Of a stretch of DNA of 56,554 nt, positions 49,524 to 56,554 are shown in pieces; the first letter of the stretch is position 1; each line of letters opens with the position of its first letter. The translations under genes and the position numbers were made by a program. This stretch comes from Nitrospirota bacterium (GTDB taxonomy: Bacteria; Nitrospirota; Thermodesulfovibrionia; UBA6902; DSMQ01). The notes below the pieces were generated by a model, which saw only the letters and a program-made list of their open reading frames with translations, had not been told where the DNA came from and searched no databases. The stretch spans positions 1 to 56,554 of the forward strand of contig JACRGX010000023.1 in NCBI GenBank assembly GCA_016212185.1, in the 5' to 3' direction.

Positions 49524-49856
49524 TTATCTGCTAACAGCCACCAGATCACATTCAACGCTTTTGGCAAGCAGATACCGTATATATGCGTTGTATGATATGC
49601 CCCTTTTCTTTGCAAGCATCCTTATCTTCTTGAGCACAAGCGGGTCAAATTTCAATGTGACAGGCGCAAGCTTTGGTCTTTTAAATATATCCGAACTTTC
49701 CTGCAGTTCCTCCCAATAATCAGCGATTGAGTGTTTCCTCCAGAACTCTCTTTCTTCCCTCTCTGTTTTTAATTCAGGTAATTTCTTCACTGCAAAATTA
49801 GTTTTACCTAAAGGTATTGCTGTTGTCAATATCTTTTTAAAAACATGCGGGGGCAA
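49524..49856 (-). CDS. CopG-type antitoxin-like protein
   Basis: 110 residues. KTEREEREFWRKHSIADYWE is typical of the CopG_antitoxin/BrnA-like family, followed by a ribbon-helix-helix PVTLKFDPLVLKKIRMLAKK and RGISYNAYIRYLLAKSVE. No toxin gene lies next to it, so it is either orphan or pairs elsewhere. The exact start is uncertain. Confidence 0.7.
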   Translation of the reverse strand: MPPHVFKKILTTAIPLGKTNFAVKKLPELKTEREEREFWRKHSIADYWEELQESSDIFKRPKLAPVTLKFDPLVLKKIRMLAKKRGISYNAYIRYLLAKSVECDLVAVSR

Positions 49857-50040
49857 TTTCGCAACTATAAAAATTCACTTGATTTTAATTACCGCCTTAT
49901 ATACGATATTTTTTAAATACTTTCTTTAAGAGGCAAAACATGGGTAATGGACTATCATAACGGTTTTTTTAAAGACTGCCTGCAACTGACGGTTGACGAC
50001 AGGGGCAAAGAAAATTCATATATTGAGGTAAAATAGTTCT

Positions 50041-50304
50041 ATGCCAACAGATATTGACTTTAGCTTACATTCATTGCTGAAAATTGAGATACTGAAGGCT
50101 CACGATCTACCTGTAACAAAAGAAATTATTGAAAATATTGTCAAAAACCCTGATAAAATAGAAGTAGGCTATAAAAACAGATTAATTGCTCAAAAGGGTT
50201 TTGATGCAACTCGTGTCCTTAGAGTAGTTTATGAAACATTACCAGACAAACTTTACGTCGTAACTGTTTATCCGGGAAGGAGGTCCCGATATGAGAAAGA
50301 TTAA
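50041..50304 (+). CDS. DUF4258-like small protein
   Basis: 87 residues with ILKAHDLPVTKEIIENIVKN and LRVVYETLPDKLYVVTVYPG, a RelE/BrnT-like small fold seen in DUF4258 proteins, often toxins of TA pairs. It overlaps the DUF2283 gene by 14 bases. A GAGGT-like site precedes the ATG. Confidence 0.72.
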   Translation: MPTDIDFSLHSLLKIEILKAHDLPVTKEIIENIVKNPDKIEVGYKNRLIAQKGFDATRVLRVVYETLPDKLYVVTVYPGRRSRYEKD

Positions 50305-50500
50305 ATATAGTAAAGATGTTGACGCCCTTCTTATTGAACTTTCAGATAAAAAGATAGATTACGCTGAAGAAGAAGGGCAGATGATTGTCCATTTTTCAAA
50401 AGAAGGCGAGCCGGTACTTCTTGAAATACTGGATGCAAAAGACTTTATTCTCAATTCTCTTTCCAGTCTTGTAAAAGAAAAGGAAGTAGCAATACCCTAA
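50291..50500 (+). CDS. DUF2283 protein
   Basis: 69 residues, KIKYSKDVDALLIELSDKKI and HFSKEGEPVLLEILDA, the DUF2283 signature. These are usually paired with a DUF4258 gene, as here, and probably form a toxin-antitoxin-like unit with this protein as antitoxin (inference). Confidence 0.78.
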   Translation: MRKIKYSKDVDALLIELSDKKIDYAEEEGQMIVHFSKEGEPVLLEILDAKDFILNSLSSLVKEKEVAIP

Positions 50501-50526
50501 AAGAAATCTAAAGGCTGCCTCATGGC

Positions 50527-51570
50527 TTACACCAGCTTAATCTGTTTCAGCTCCGAGCCTTTCCACGCAAACTGTCTTTTTGCGCGGTTTTTTAAGATAG
50601 CCTTTTCCTGCATCATGGCTGATACAAGCAGTGGAAGCCCTATTGTGGCGTCTATGTAAACCGTTGCCGAAGTTGCGGAATATTTTATCTTGCCCCACGA
50701 CTTTGCCTCTTCAAAGGTGCATCCGGAAAGCCCGCCCCATTTGGGGTCGTCCGTTGTTATCTGAATTGCAAACTGATGCCCGGGGTGATTATTATAACCA
50801 AACACCTCCAGCATCGGCTCTATCTGCTGGATGTAGTTTTTAGGCACACCGCCCCCTATGTAAAACACGCCCGTGGATTTTGCCTTCTTTGCAATCTGCA
50901 TAATCTCATAATTATCCCTCAGGAGGTCTATGTAAAATCCGCTGTCAGGATTGTCCCTGAAGCAATAAGCCACCAATCCTATGCCTATGCCGCTGTCATG
51001 TATTGTCGGGCAGAAAACAGGAGTGCCTGTCTTATAAGCAGTCCTTATTATTGACGAGGGGTCCTTAATCCTCTTTCCCATCTCTGAAAGGAACTCTCTT
51101 GAGGAATAAGCCCTTTTCTCCAGTTTTTTAGGGAGAGCAGTAAAAAAGGCATCCACTTTAATAAATAAATTGTCGTCGGCAAAGGTATCGTAAATCCTGT
51201 CAATGCGCATTTCCCTGAGTTCCTCATCACCGACATGTCTCTCTGCCACATAATGGTTATGCCCCTGGCTTTCAAAAAAATCATGATACATATTGGCGCC
51301 GGTTGAAACAAGCACGTCTATCATGTTATGAGCAATCATGTCCCTGACAACTTTTTTCATCCCGGCAGGGACCATTGCGCCGGACAATCCAAAATAGATA
51401 ACGGTGTTTTTATCCGAAAGCATATTTTTAAAAACTGAAAAACACCTGGCTAAGTTCCTGCTCTGAAAAGACGTGCTGTGAAAGGCTTCAAGGACATCTT
51501 TAACCCTGCTGTTTTTTACCGGGTCAAAATGTCTGATTTTTTTTGAGAGCAGGCATTTTTTCTTATCCAA
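50527..51570 (-). CDS. deoxyhypusine synthase-like protein
   Basis: 347 residues of the deoxyhypusine synthase family. IYFGLSGAMVPAGMKKVVRD and VDVLVSTGANMYHDFFE-type segments bind NAD, and SWGKIKYSATSATVYIDATI includes the Lys of WGKI that forms the enzyme-butylimine adduct. Bacteria lack eIF5A, so it may act on polyamines (homospermidine-like) or another target. TTG start with GGAGGTG upstream. Confidence 0.82.
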   Translation of the reverse strand: MDKKKCLLSKKIRHFDPVKNSRVKDVLEAFHSTSFQSRNLARCFSVFKNMLSDKNTVIYFGLSGAMVPAGMKKVVRDMIAHNMIDVLVSTGANMYHDFFESQGHNHYVAERHVGDEELREMRIDRIYDTFADDNLFIKVDAFFTALPKKLEKRAYSSREFLSEMGKRIKDPSSIIRTAYKTGTPVFCPTIHDSGIGIGLVAYCFRDNPDSGFYIDLLRDNYEIMQIAKKAKSTGVFYIGGGVPKNYIQQIEPMLEVFGYNNHPGHQFAIQITTDDPKWGGLSGCTFEEAKSWGKIKYSATSATVYIDATIGLPLLVSAMMQEKAILKNRAKRQFAWKGSELKQIKLV

Positions 51571-51643
51571 AATACACCTCCAAAATAAAACGACGTGCAG
51601 ATATAATAATCCAACAGCGCCTTTCCGTCAATGATTATCGCCT

Positions 51644-52531
51644 TTACCCGCTTAAGACAATCAGCACAACACCTGCGAGCATCATAACGCCGCCGAAAAA
51701 TCTTACGACAATTTTTTCTTCCTTAAAAAGAATATACCCGTAAATAATGCTGAAGATAAGGCTCATGCGTTTTACCGAGATCATGTATGCAACTTTTGTA
51801 AGGCTTATTGCAACCATGTGAAAGATAATCATCAGCGAATAGGAAGCCCCCATGAGAATTAACAGTATAATATCTTTTTTTGTGATGATAATCCCGGTAT
51901 GGGTCTTTTCAAACCTGTCCCTGTTTTTTCCAATAGCAATGGGCGTAAAGAGGGCAGTCACCAGCACGATATAAAAACTGCCGAAAAAAACCGGCGATGA
52001 ATGTTCTATTGCCAGCTTGCCCAGAGTTGATGTAACGCTGAATACCGCCGCAACTATAATCATCATCACAGAGCCTTTTTCTTTTAACATTGCCTTTACC
52101 GGCTCAATCAAGGCGTATCGTGCCTTGTGAATATTGAGCACATAACTTCCGCCTGTTATGAGGATAATTCCAATTGCGCCGCTTAAAGAAACCTTCTCGC
52201 CCAGAATCACATATGAAATAAGTATCAAAAAAAGCGGTGTGAATGCAAGAAACGGCATTGTAAGGCTCATCGGAGAAACCTTAAGCGCCTTTGTATAAAG
52301 TATGACGGTTGTAATCTCAAGCGGAAGCGCAATCAAAACGGCCGTCCAGAACGTTCCGTCAAGAGGCGGTATCCCGACGAATAAAAGACTTATCATAAGA
52401 AGAGGCAGTGAAAACAACAGCCGCAGCCATGCAACGAGATATTCATCCTTTACGGAAAATAAAAGACGCTTGGTCAGCGCATCGCTCGTAGCGAGCAGGA
52501 ATGCAGTCAGAAATGCATATATCACCCACAA
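51644..52531 (-). CDS. EamA/DMT-family transporter
   Basis: 295 residues with ten predicted TM helices in two EamA repeats (about 1-140 and 152-293). PLEITTVILYTKALKVSPMS is typical. Substrate cannot be told; the next gene upstream is a polyamine-like enzyme, so a linked substrate is possible. TTG start with AGGAGG seven bases upstream. Confidence 0.82.
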   Translation of the reverse strand: MWVIYAFLTAFLLATSDALTKRLLFSVKDEYLVAWLRLLFSLPLLMISLLFVGIPPLDGTFWTAVLIALPLEITTVILYTKALKVSPMSLTMPFLAFTPLFLILISYVILGEKVSLSGAIGIILITGGSYVLNIHKARYALIEPVKAMLKEKGSVMMIIVAAVFSVTSTLGKLAIEHSSPVFFGSFYIVLVTALFTPIAIGKNRDRFEKTHTGIIITKKDIILLILMGASYSLMIIFHMVAISLTKVAYMISVKRMSLIFSIIYGYILFKEEKIVVRFFGGVMMLAGVVLIVLSG

Positions 52532-52803
52532 ATCCGGATCCTCCTGATCATCTTTTTTTGCCCTCTGATGATATTTTACATTACCCTGATTATTATGTCA
52601 GATGGTATTTTTGCTCTAAAAACTTTTTAATTGATCTTCCCTGCGTCAGAGACCGCAGGGAATCTAATGTAAGGAATTTCTTTTTATTACATGCGCTCGC
52701 TAACCCCGCAGCAAGACCACTGGGAATACGCTCGTTGTCCATTTACTTCAGGATAAGTGGAAAAACCCTTGACATTATCGTATCTTTTTGATATTTATAT
52801 GCT
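52532..52803. other. spacer with hairpin, dispersed repeat and pilM promoter
   Basis: No gene is seen. A hairpin TTCCCTGCG/CGCAGGGAA lies at 52637-52662. The GCAAGACCAC-GGAATACGC repeat is at 52711-52744, uninterrupted. The pilM promoter follows. Confidence 0.5.
52769..52797 (+). promoter_or_regulatory. pilMNOPQ promoter, leaderless geometry
   Basis: TTGACA (52769-52774), 17 bases, TATTTA (52792-52797), six bases, then the pilM ATG at 52804. No ribosome site is seen before pilM. Confidence 0.55.
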
Positions 52804-53856
52804 ATGCTACTTCGTAGCAAAGGGGTCATAGGTTTAGATGTGGGTTCCAGACACATCAAGGTCGTTCAGCTTAAAGACGTCAAAGACGGCTATCAGTTAG
52901 AGCGTTTAAATATCGCCACACTTCCGCCTGAATTAATCGTTGACGGCTCCATCATAGATTCGCCGCGTGTCGTGGAGGCAATAAAAGGGCTTATCTCGGA
53001 GTCCGGGATAAAAATAAAGGATGCGGCCATCTCAGTATCAGGACATTCCTCTGTAATCATCAAACGGATATCCCTGCCCCAGATGACCGAAGATGAGTTG
53101 AACGATTCAATAAAATTTGAGGCGGAGCCGTATGTGCCGTTTGACATAGACGATGTAAATCTTGACTTCCAGATACTCGGTACAGGCGAAGAACAAAACA
53201 AGATGGATGTCGTTATCGTTGCCGTTAAAAAAGATAAGATAAACGAATACGTATCCGTCGTCAAGGAGTCCGGACTCAATCCTGTAATAGTTGATGTAGA
53301 CCTTTTTGCGCTCGCAAATATCTATGAAGTCAATTATGAGTCAAAGCCCGGAGAAAATACCGCCCTTGTTAATATCGGAGCCGGGACAATTAATATAAAT
53401 ATCCTGAACGGCGGCGTATCCGTATTTACAAGATACAGTCCGGTCGGCAGCAATCTTCACACAGAGGCCGTTCAGCGGGAGTTCGGCATTTCATATAACG
53501 ATTCAGAACGCTTAAAACGCGGAGAGTCCATTGAAGGAATTCCAAAGGAAAACGTACCACCGGCCGTAAATTCCGCTTCCGAGGATATTATTGCCGAGAT
53601 TGCCAGGTCTTTTGACTACTTCAGGGGCGCCACGAATGAGAACGATATCCACGAGATTATCCTAAGCGGCGGATGCGTGCTGATAAAAGATTTTGCCTCA
53701 CTGCTGAATGAGAAAATCGGCGCTGACGTAAAAATCATAGAGCCTTTTAAAAATATCCAAATCCCCGAGAGTTTTGACAAAGCGCATCTTAAAAAAATGG
53801 GGCCTATTGCCGTTGTGGCGCTGGGACTGGCTTTAAGGAGACTTGGAGACAGATGA
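52804..53856 (+). CDS. pilM: PilM, actin-like type IV pilus assembly protein
   Basis: 350 residues, FtsA/PilM actin-like ATPase fold: VIGLDVGSRHIKVVQLKD (phosphate-1), TALVNIGAGTININIL (phosphate-2), EIILSGGCVLIKDFASLL (adenosine). It forms the cytoplasmic ring that binds the PilN N-terminus. First gene of pilMNOPQ. Confidence 0.92.
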   Translation: MLLRSKGVIGLDVGSRHIKVVQLKDVKDGYQLERLNIATLPPELIVDGSIIDSPRVVEAIKGLISESGIKIKDAAISVSGHSSVIIKRISLPQMTEDELNDSIKFEAEPYVPFDIDDVNLDFQILGTGEEQNKMDVVIVAVKKDKINEYVSVVKESGLNPVIVDVDLFALANIYEVNYESKPGENTALVNIGAGTININILNGGVSVFTRYSPVGSNLHTEAVQREFGISYNDSERLKRGESIEGIPKENVPPAVNSASEDIIAEIARSFDYFRGATNENDIHEIILSGGCVLIKDFASLLNEKIGADVKIIEPFKNIQIPESFDKAHLKKMGPIAVVALGLALRRLGDR

Positions 53857-54392
53857 TAAGGGTAAACCTTCTTCCACCGGAACAAAGGAAAAAAGTTAAA
53901 CCTCTACCAGGAGTCCTTGTCATCAGCACCTTTATTACGGTAGCGACAATCCTTGTGCTGGGAGGCATCACATTTTTTTTAACCAGTAAAATCTCAGACC
54001 TTAAGGCTGATCAGGCATTAAAAGAAAAGCGACTTGCTGAACTGCAAACAATGATAAAAGAAATCAAAGACTACGAAAAAGACAACAAGTCATTTCAGGA
54101 TAGAAATAACATTATTGAGCAGTTGAGGAAAAATCAGAACATACCCTTAATTTTGCTGGATGAGATAAGCGAACTGCTTCCAAAAGGCGTATGGCTCACT
54201 TCTTTAAATGAGTCCGGAGGCGTTGTAAATATATCCGGCTATGCATATACCAATCCTGATATCGTCAATTATGTGGAAAACCTTAAAAAATCAGAAAAAC
54301 TTATAGAGGCTGCACTGCTGGAATCGCGGAATGCAACGATTGACAATATTTCTGTCTATCAATTTAAATTAACCTTCAGGGTGAAGGTGTAA
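53853..54392 (+). CDS. pilN: PilN, pilus alignment protein
   Basis: 179 residues. The N-terminal IRVNLLPPEQRKK binds PilM; TM helix at about 22-45; coiled coil at about 48-90; then a ferredoxin-like periplasmic domain. Overlaps pilM by four bases. Confidence 0.91.
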   Translation: MIRVNLLPPEQRKKVKPLPGVLVISTFITVATILVLGGITFFLTSKISDLKADQALKEKRLAELQTMIKEIKDYEKDNKSFQDRNNIIEQLRKNQNIPLILLDEISELLPKGVWLTSLNESGGVVNISGYAYTNPDIVNYVENLKKSEKLIEAALLESRNATIDNISVYQFKLTFRVKV

Positions 54393-54393
54393 T

Positions 54394-55017
54394 ATGGCTC
54401 TTAACATTAATTTTAATAAAATAAATGCAAAGCTGAAAAATCTTCCGCCTTATTTAAAGGCAATCGTTTTATCTGCGCCCTCAATTGTGCTGATTATTTT
54501 ATTCATCATCCTGCTTTATATGCCAAAGGGCGCTGAGATTAACGGCCTGAAAGACAGCATAGCCAAACTTGACAGCGAAATTGCAACCAGCGAGATAAAG
54601 GCAAAGAAATTAGCCGACCTCAAGATTGAAAATGCACGATTAAAGACACGCCTTGCGAAATTAAAGGAGCAATTACCGGAGGAAAATGAAGTTTCGGGTC
54701 TATTAAGGCAGATCTCAGAACTGGGACTCAAATCAGGGCTTAAAATCATTTTATGGAAACCTGAAGGCAGATCACCTGACCCGAGCGGTCTCTATGTAAA
54801 AATACCTGTAACCGTAGAGGTTGTAACGGGCTATCATAATCTCGGCGTTTTCTTCAGTTATATCAGCAGACTGCCGAGAATTGTCAATATATCAGGCATA
54901 AAGCTCTCTAATCCTGCGCTGAAGGAAGGAGTCAGGGTATTAACTGCCAATTTTACCGCCACTACTTTTTCTGCCGTGCCTGAACCTGCGGTGACTAAGG
55001 GGGCAAAAAAACCATGA
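54394..55017 (+). CDS. pilO: PilO, pilus alignment protein
   Basis: 207 residues. Short cytoplasmic N-terminus, TM helix at about 22-45, coiled coil at about 48-95, then the PilO ferredoxin-like domain with LLRQISELGLKSGLKI. It pairs with PilN. Confidence 0.91.
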   Translation: MALNINFNKINAKLKNLPPYLKAIVLSAPSIVLIILFIILLYMPKGAEINGLKDSIAKLDSEIATSEIKAKKLADLKIENARLKTRLAKLKEQLPEENEVSGLLRQISELGLKSGLKIILWKPEGRSPDPSGLYVKIPVTVEVVTGYHNLGVFFSYISRLPRIVNISGIKLSNPALKEGVRVLTANFTATTFSAVPEPAVTKGAKKP

Positions 55018-55526
55018 GGGCCTTTGCGGTTTTAATTTCGCTGGCATTCATGCTTTCAGCATACGGATGCTCAAAAGAAGAGGCAAAGCAGAAGGCAAAA
55101 GGCGCAGCGACCGTAAAAAAAGAAGCCCAGATACAGCCGCTGCCTCCGGAATCCGCAAAGCCGGAAGAACTTGGCTACACCTATGACCCAAGGGGACGGC
55201 GCGACCCCTTTACGCCGCTTATCGCCGTCGGTTTAGATAAAGGCAAGAAGGCACGCACTGCAGGGACTCTTGAGGGTTATGACATAAATGATTTTACGCT
55301 GGCGGCAATTGCTGAAAAAAAAGGCGTGCGTTACGGGCTGATCCTTTCGCCTGACAACAAGTCTTATACCGTAAAAGAAGGGACTGTCCTGGGACTGTAT
55401 AAAGGAACGGTCAAAAAAATAACAAATGACAAAGTAATAATAATTGAATATAGTATAGATTATACGGGTAAAACAAGACCCCGCGAAGTAGTCTTAGAAC
55501 TCCGCAAGGGTAAGGAGGCAGAATGA
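55014..55526 (+). CDS. pilP: PilP, pilus assembly lipoprotein
   Basis: 170 residues. Lipobox-type signal with SAYGC (Cys19). A linker is followed by the PilP beta-domain: YTYDPRGRRDPFTPL and FTLAAIAEKKGVRYGLI. It links PilNO to the secretin PilQ. ATGA overlap with pilQ. Confidence 0.9.
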   Translation: MRAFAVLISLAFMLSAYGCSKEEAKQKAKGAATVKKEAQIQPLPPESAKPEELGYTYDPRGRRDPFTPLIAVGLDKGKKARTAGTLEGYDINDFTLAAIAEKKGVRYGLILSPDNKSYTVKEGTVLGLYKGTVKKITNDKVIIIEYSIDYTGKTRPREVVLELRKGKEAE

Positions 55527-56554
55527 TAAAATCAGATTTAAAAGCGTTCTTCAGTTTAACGGGCGCATTTCTATTTTTATTTGTTTTAGCTGTATGCTGT
55601 ACATCAACAGGAATTGCAAAAGCTGAAGATGCGGCCCAGAGTCCTGTTATTACAGGCATAGACGTGCAGGAAAGCGATAGTATTACTGAAATCCGTATAG
55701 ACAGCAATGCTTCGCTTTCTTATACAATATATAAACCTTCCGACCCTTTCAGGGTTGTGGTTGAACTTCGCGATGTCGGACTGGGCAGGTTCAAAGACAA
55801 GATGGTCCTTGATAAGTCCGGCGTCATGGAAATAATCCCGATGGAAGTTGAAGGCGCGGCAAAGACAGTCAGGCTTGAGATTGCCCTTTCGTCGCCTGTA
55901 GAAGTAAAACCTTTACTAAGAGGTAACACATTAGTCCTTTCTTTCCCAAAATCCGAGCCGCCTGCCTTAGAAATGCAAGACGCTTCAGCCTCCGCTGATG
56001 AATCAGCAAAAGAAGCGCTAAAGGAAAAACCCGCAGTTGCCGCTCAGGAAGAACCAAAAGCGTCAAAGCCTGAAGCAGCGCCGCAGGCCGGGGCAAAATA
56101 TACAGGAGAAAAAATATCCCTTGATTTTCAGGATGCGGACCTCCTGCACATCTTTAGACTGCTTGCCGATGTAAGCGGCTATAACATAGTCGTACATCCA
56201 GAGGTAAAAGGCAAATTTTCAATGAGGATTTTAAATGTGCCCTGGGACCAGGCGCTTGACATAATACTCCGAAACTACAGCCTGTCAAAAATAGTTGAAG
56301 GCAATATCATTCGTATTGCGCCGACAAATGTTTTAGCGCGGGAAGGCGAAGATCTGGCAAAGGCAAAAGAGGCGGAGATAAAATCAGGCGACATTGAGAC
56401 AAGGGTTTACCCGATTAATTACGCCGATGTTGACAAGGTCAAATCCACTATTGAAACTGCCAAGGTTCTTACCAGTATGGGATTTATAAGCACTGACAAA
56501 AGAACAAGCAGTATAATTATAAAAGACGTCAAAGAAAAGCATGAGGAATATGAA
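55523..56554 (+). CDS. pilQ: PilQ secretin, N-terminal part (cut by window end)
   Basis: 344 residues are visible. Signal peptide to about 34, AMIN domain at about 42-145, Ala/Glu/Pro-rich linker to about 192, then the STN domain with ISLDFQDADLLHIFRLLADV and a start of the NOLW/N1 domain. The beta-barrel secretin part lies beyond the window. It forms the outer membrane pore. Confidence 0.9.
   Translation, partial: MIKSDLKAFFSLTGAFLFLFVLAVCCTSTGIAKAEDAAQSPVITGIDVQESDSITEIRIDSNASLSYTIYKPSDPFRVVVELRDVGLGRFKDKMVLDKSGVMEIIPMEVEGAAKTVRLEIALSSPVEVKPLLRGNTLVLSFPKSEPPALEMQDASASADESAKEALKEKPAVAAQEEPKASKPEAAPQAGAKYTGEKISLDFQDADLLHIFRLLADVSGYNIVVHPEVKGKFSMRILNVPWDQALDIILRNYSLSKIVEGNIIRIAPTNVLAREGEDLAKAKEAEIKSGDIETRVYPINYADVDKVKSTIETAKVLTSMGFISTDKRTSSIIIKDVKEKHEEYE

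Noticed and set aside
49930-50039. Possible 29-codon ORF before the DUF4258 gene
   Set aside because: Too short, poor ribosome site and no recognisable sequence.

Overview
The window reads as a chromosomal stretch of an anaerobic, sulfur-metabolising bacterium, most likely in Nitrospirota (Thermodesulfovibrionia-like). The reasons are a complete dsrMKJOP operon with dsrC, an RsbRD-type protein just before dsrM, DsrE/F/H- and TusA-like sulfur carriers, a 14-subunit nuoA-N operon, a heme-containing sensor kinase, and a type IV pilus pilMNOPQ operon. The lineage call is inference; no 16S rRNA or ribosomal protein gene is present.

Layout. 1-2.8 kb: hicAB, an exported TPR protein and two small coupled ORFs. 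2.9-5.9 kb: archease, a K+-channel/RCK protein and the RNA ligase rtcB on the minus strand. The metal-ligand cysteine codon of rtcB is UGA and a stem-loop follows it, so I call it a selenoprotein. 5.9-10.8 kb: yoeB/yefM and higB/higA pairs, then an AT-rich accessory block (Mrr-type nuclease with a CFI-box tail, DUF4236 protein, two unknowns). 11-13 kb: two-component system. 13.1-28.3 kb: nuoABCDEFGHIJKLMN, with repeat-filled spacers. 28.3-31.1 kb: a 53-aa Cys protein, a HAF-repeat secreted protein, an XRE regulator and a decayed nucleotidyltransferase module. 31.3-35.1 kb: mdh, an NDK-domain protein and a DEAD-box helicase, separated by fold-back repeats. 35.4-43.4 kb: dsrC, RsbRD-like gene, dsrMKJOP, ferredoxin, and tusA/dsrF/dsrE/dsrH-like genes.

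At 43.7-44.1 kb lies the tmRNA gene. Its last 19 bases recur at 47,968-47,986 and bracket a 3.9-kb AT-rich island with no integrase. The island holds a C-protein-like regulator, a probable type II restriction endonuclease, a LexA repressor fused to a beta-class DNA methyltransferase, and a divergent cGAS/DncV-like nucleotidyltransferase. This is the best candidate for an undescribed system: a restriction-modification cassette whose methyltransferase carries an apparently intact self-cleaving SOS-repressor module and shares its promoter with a CD-NTase. 48.3-52.5 kb: glgC, a CopG-type antitoxin, a DUF4258/DUF2283 pair, a deoxyhypusine-synthase-like enzyme and an EamA transporter. 52.8 kb to the end: pilMNOP and the start of pilQ.

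Cross-cutting signals. (i) A 20-bp palindrome, CCTGCCTGCCGGCAGGCAGG, has inserted cleanly into two other repeat families, and a derivative sits in a tmRNA stem. (ii) Several genes (hicA, higB, pilM, probably xre, nuoA and the island regulator) have sigma70-like promoters whose -10 box lies 5-11 bases before the start codon, suggesting leaderless or very short-leader mRNAs. (iii) Many spacers hold heptad repeats, fold-back elements and dispersed inverted repeats.
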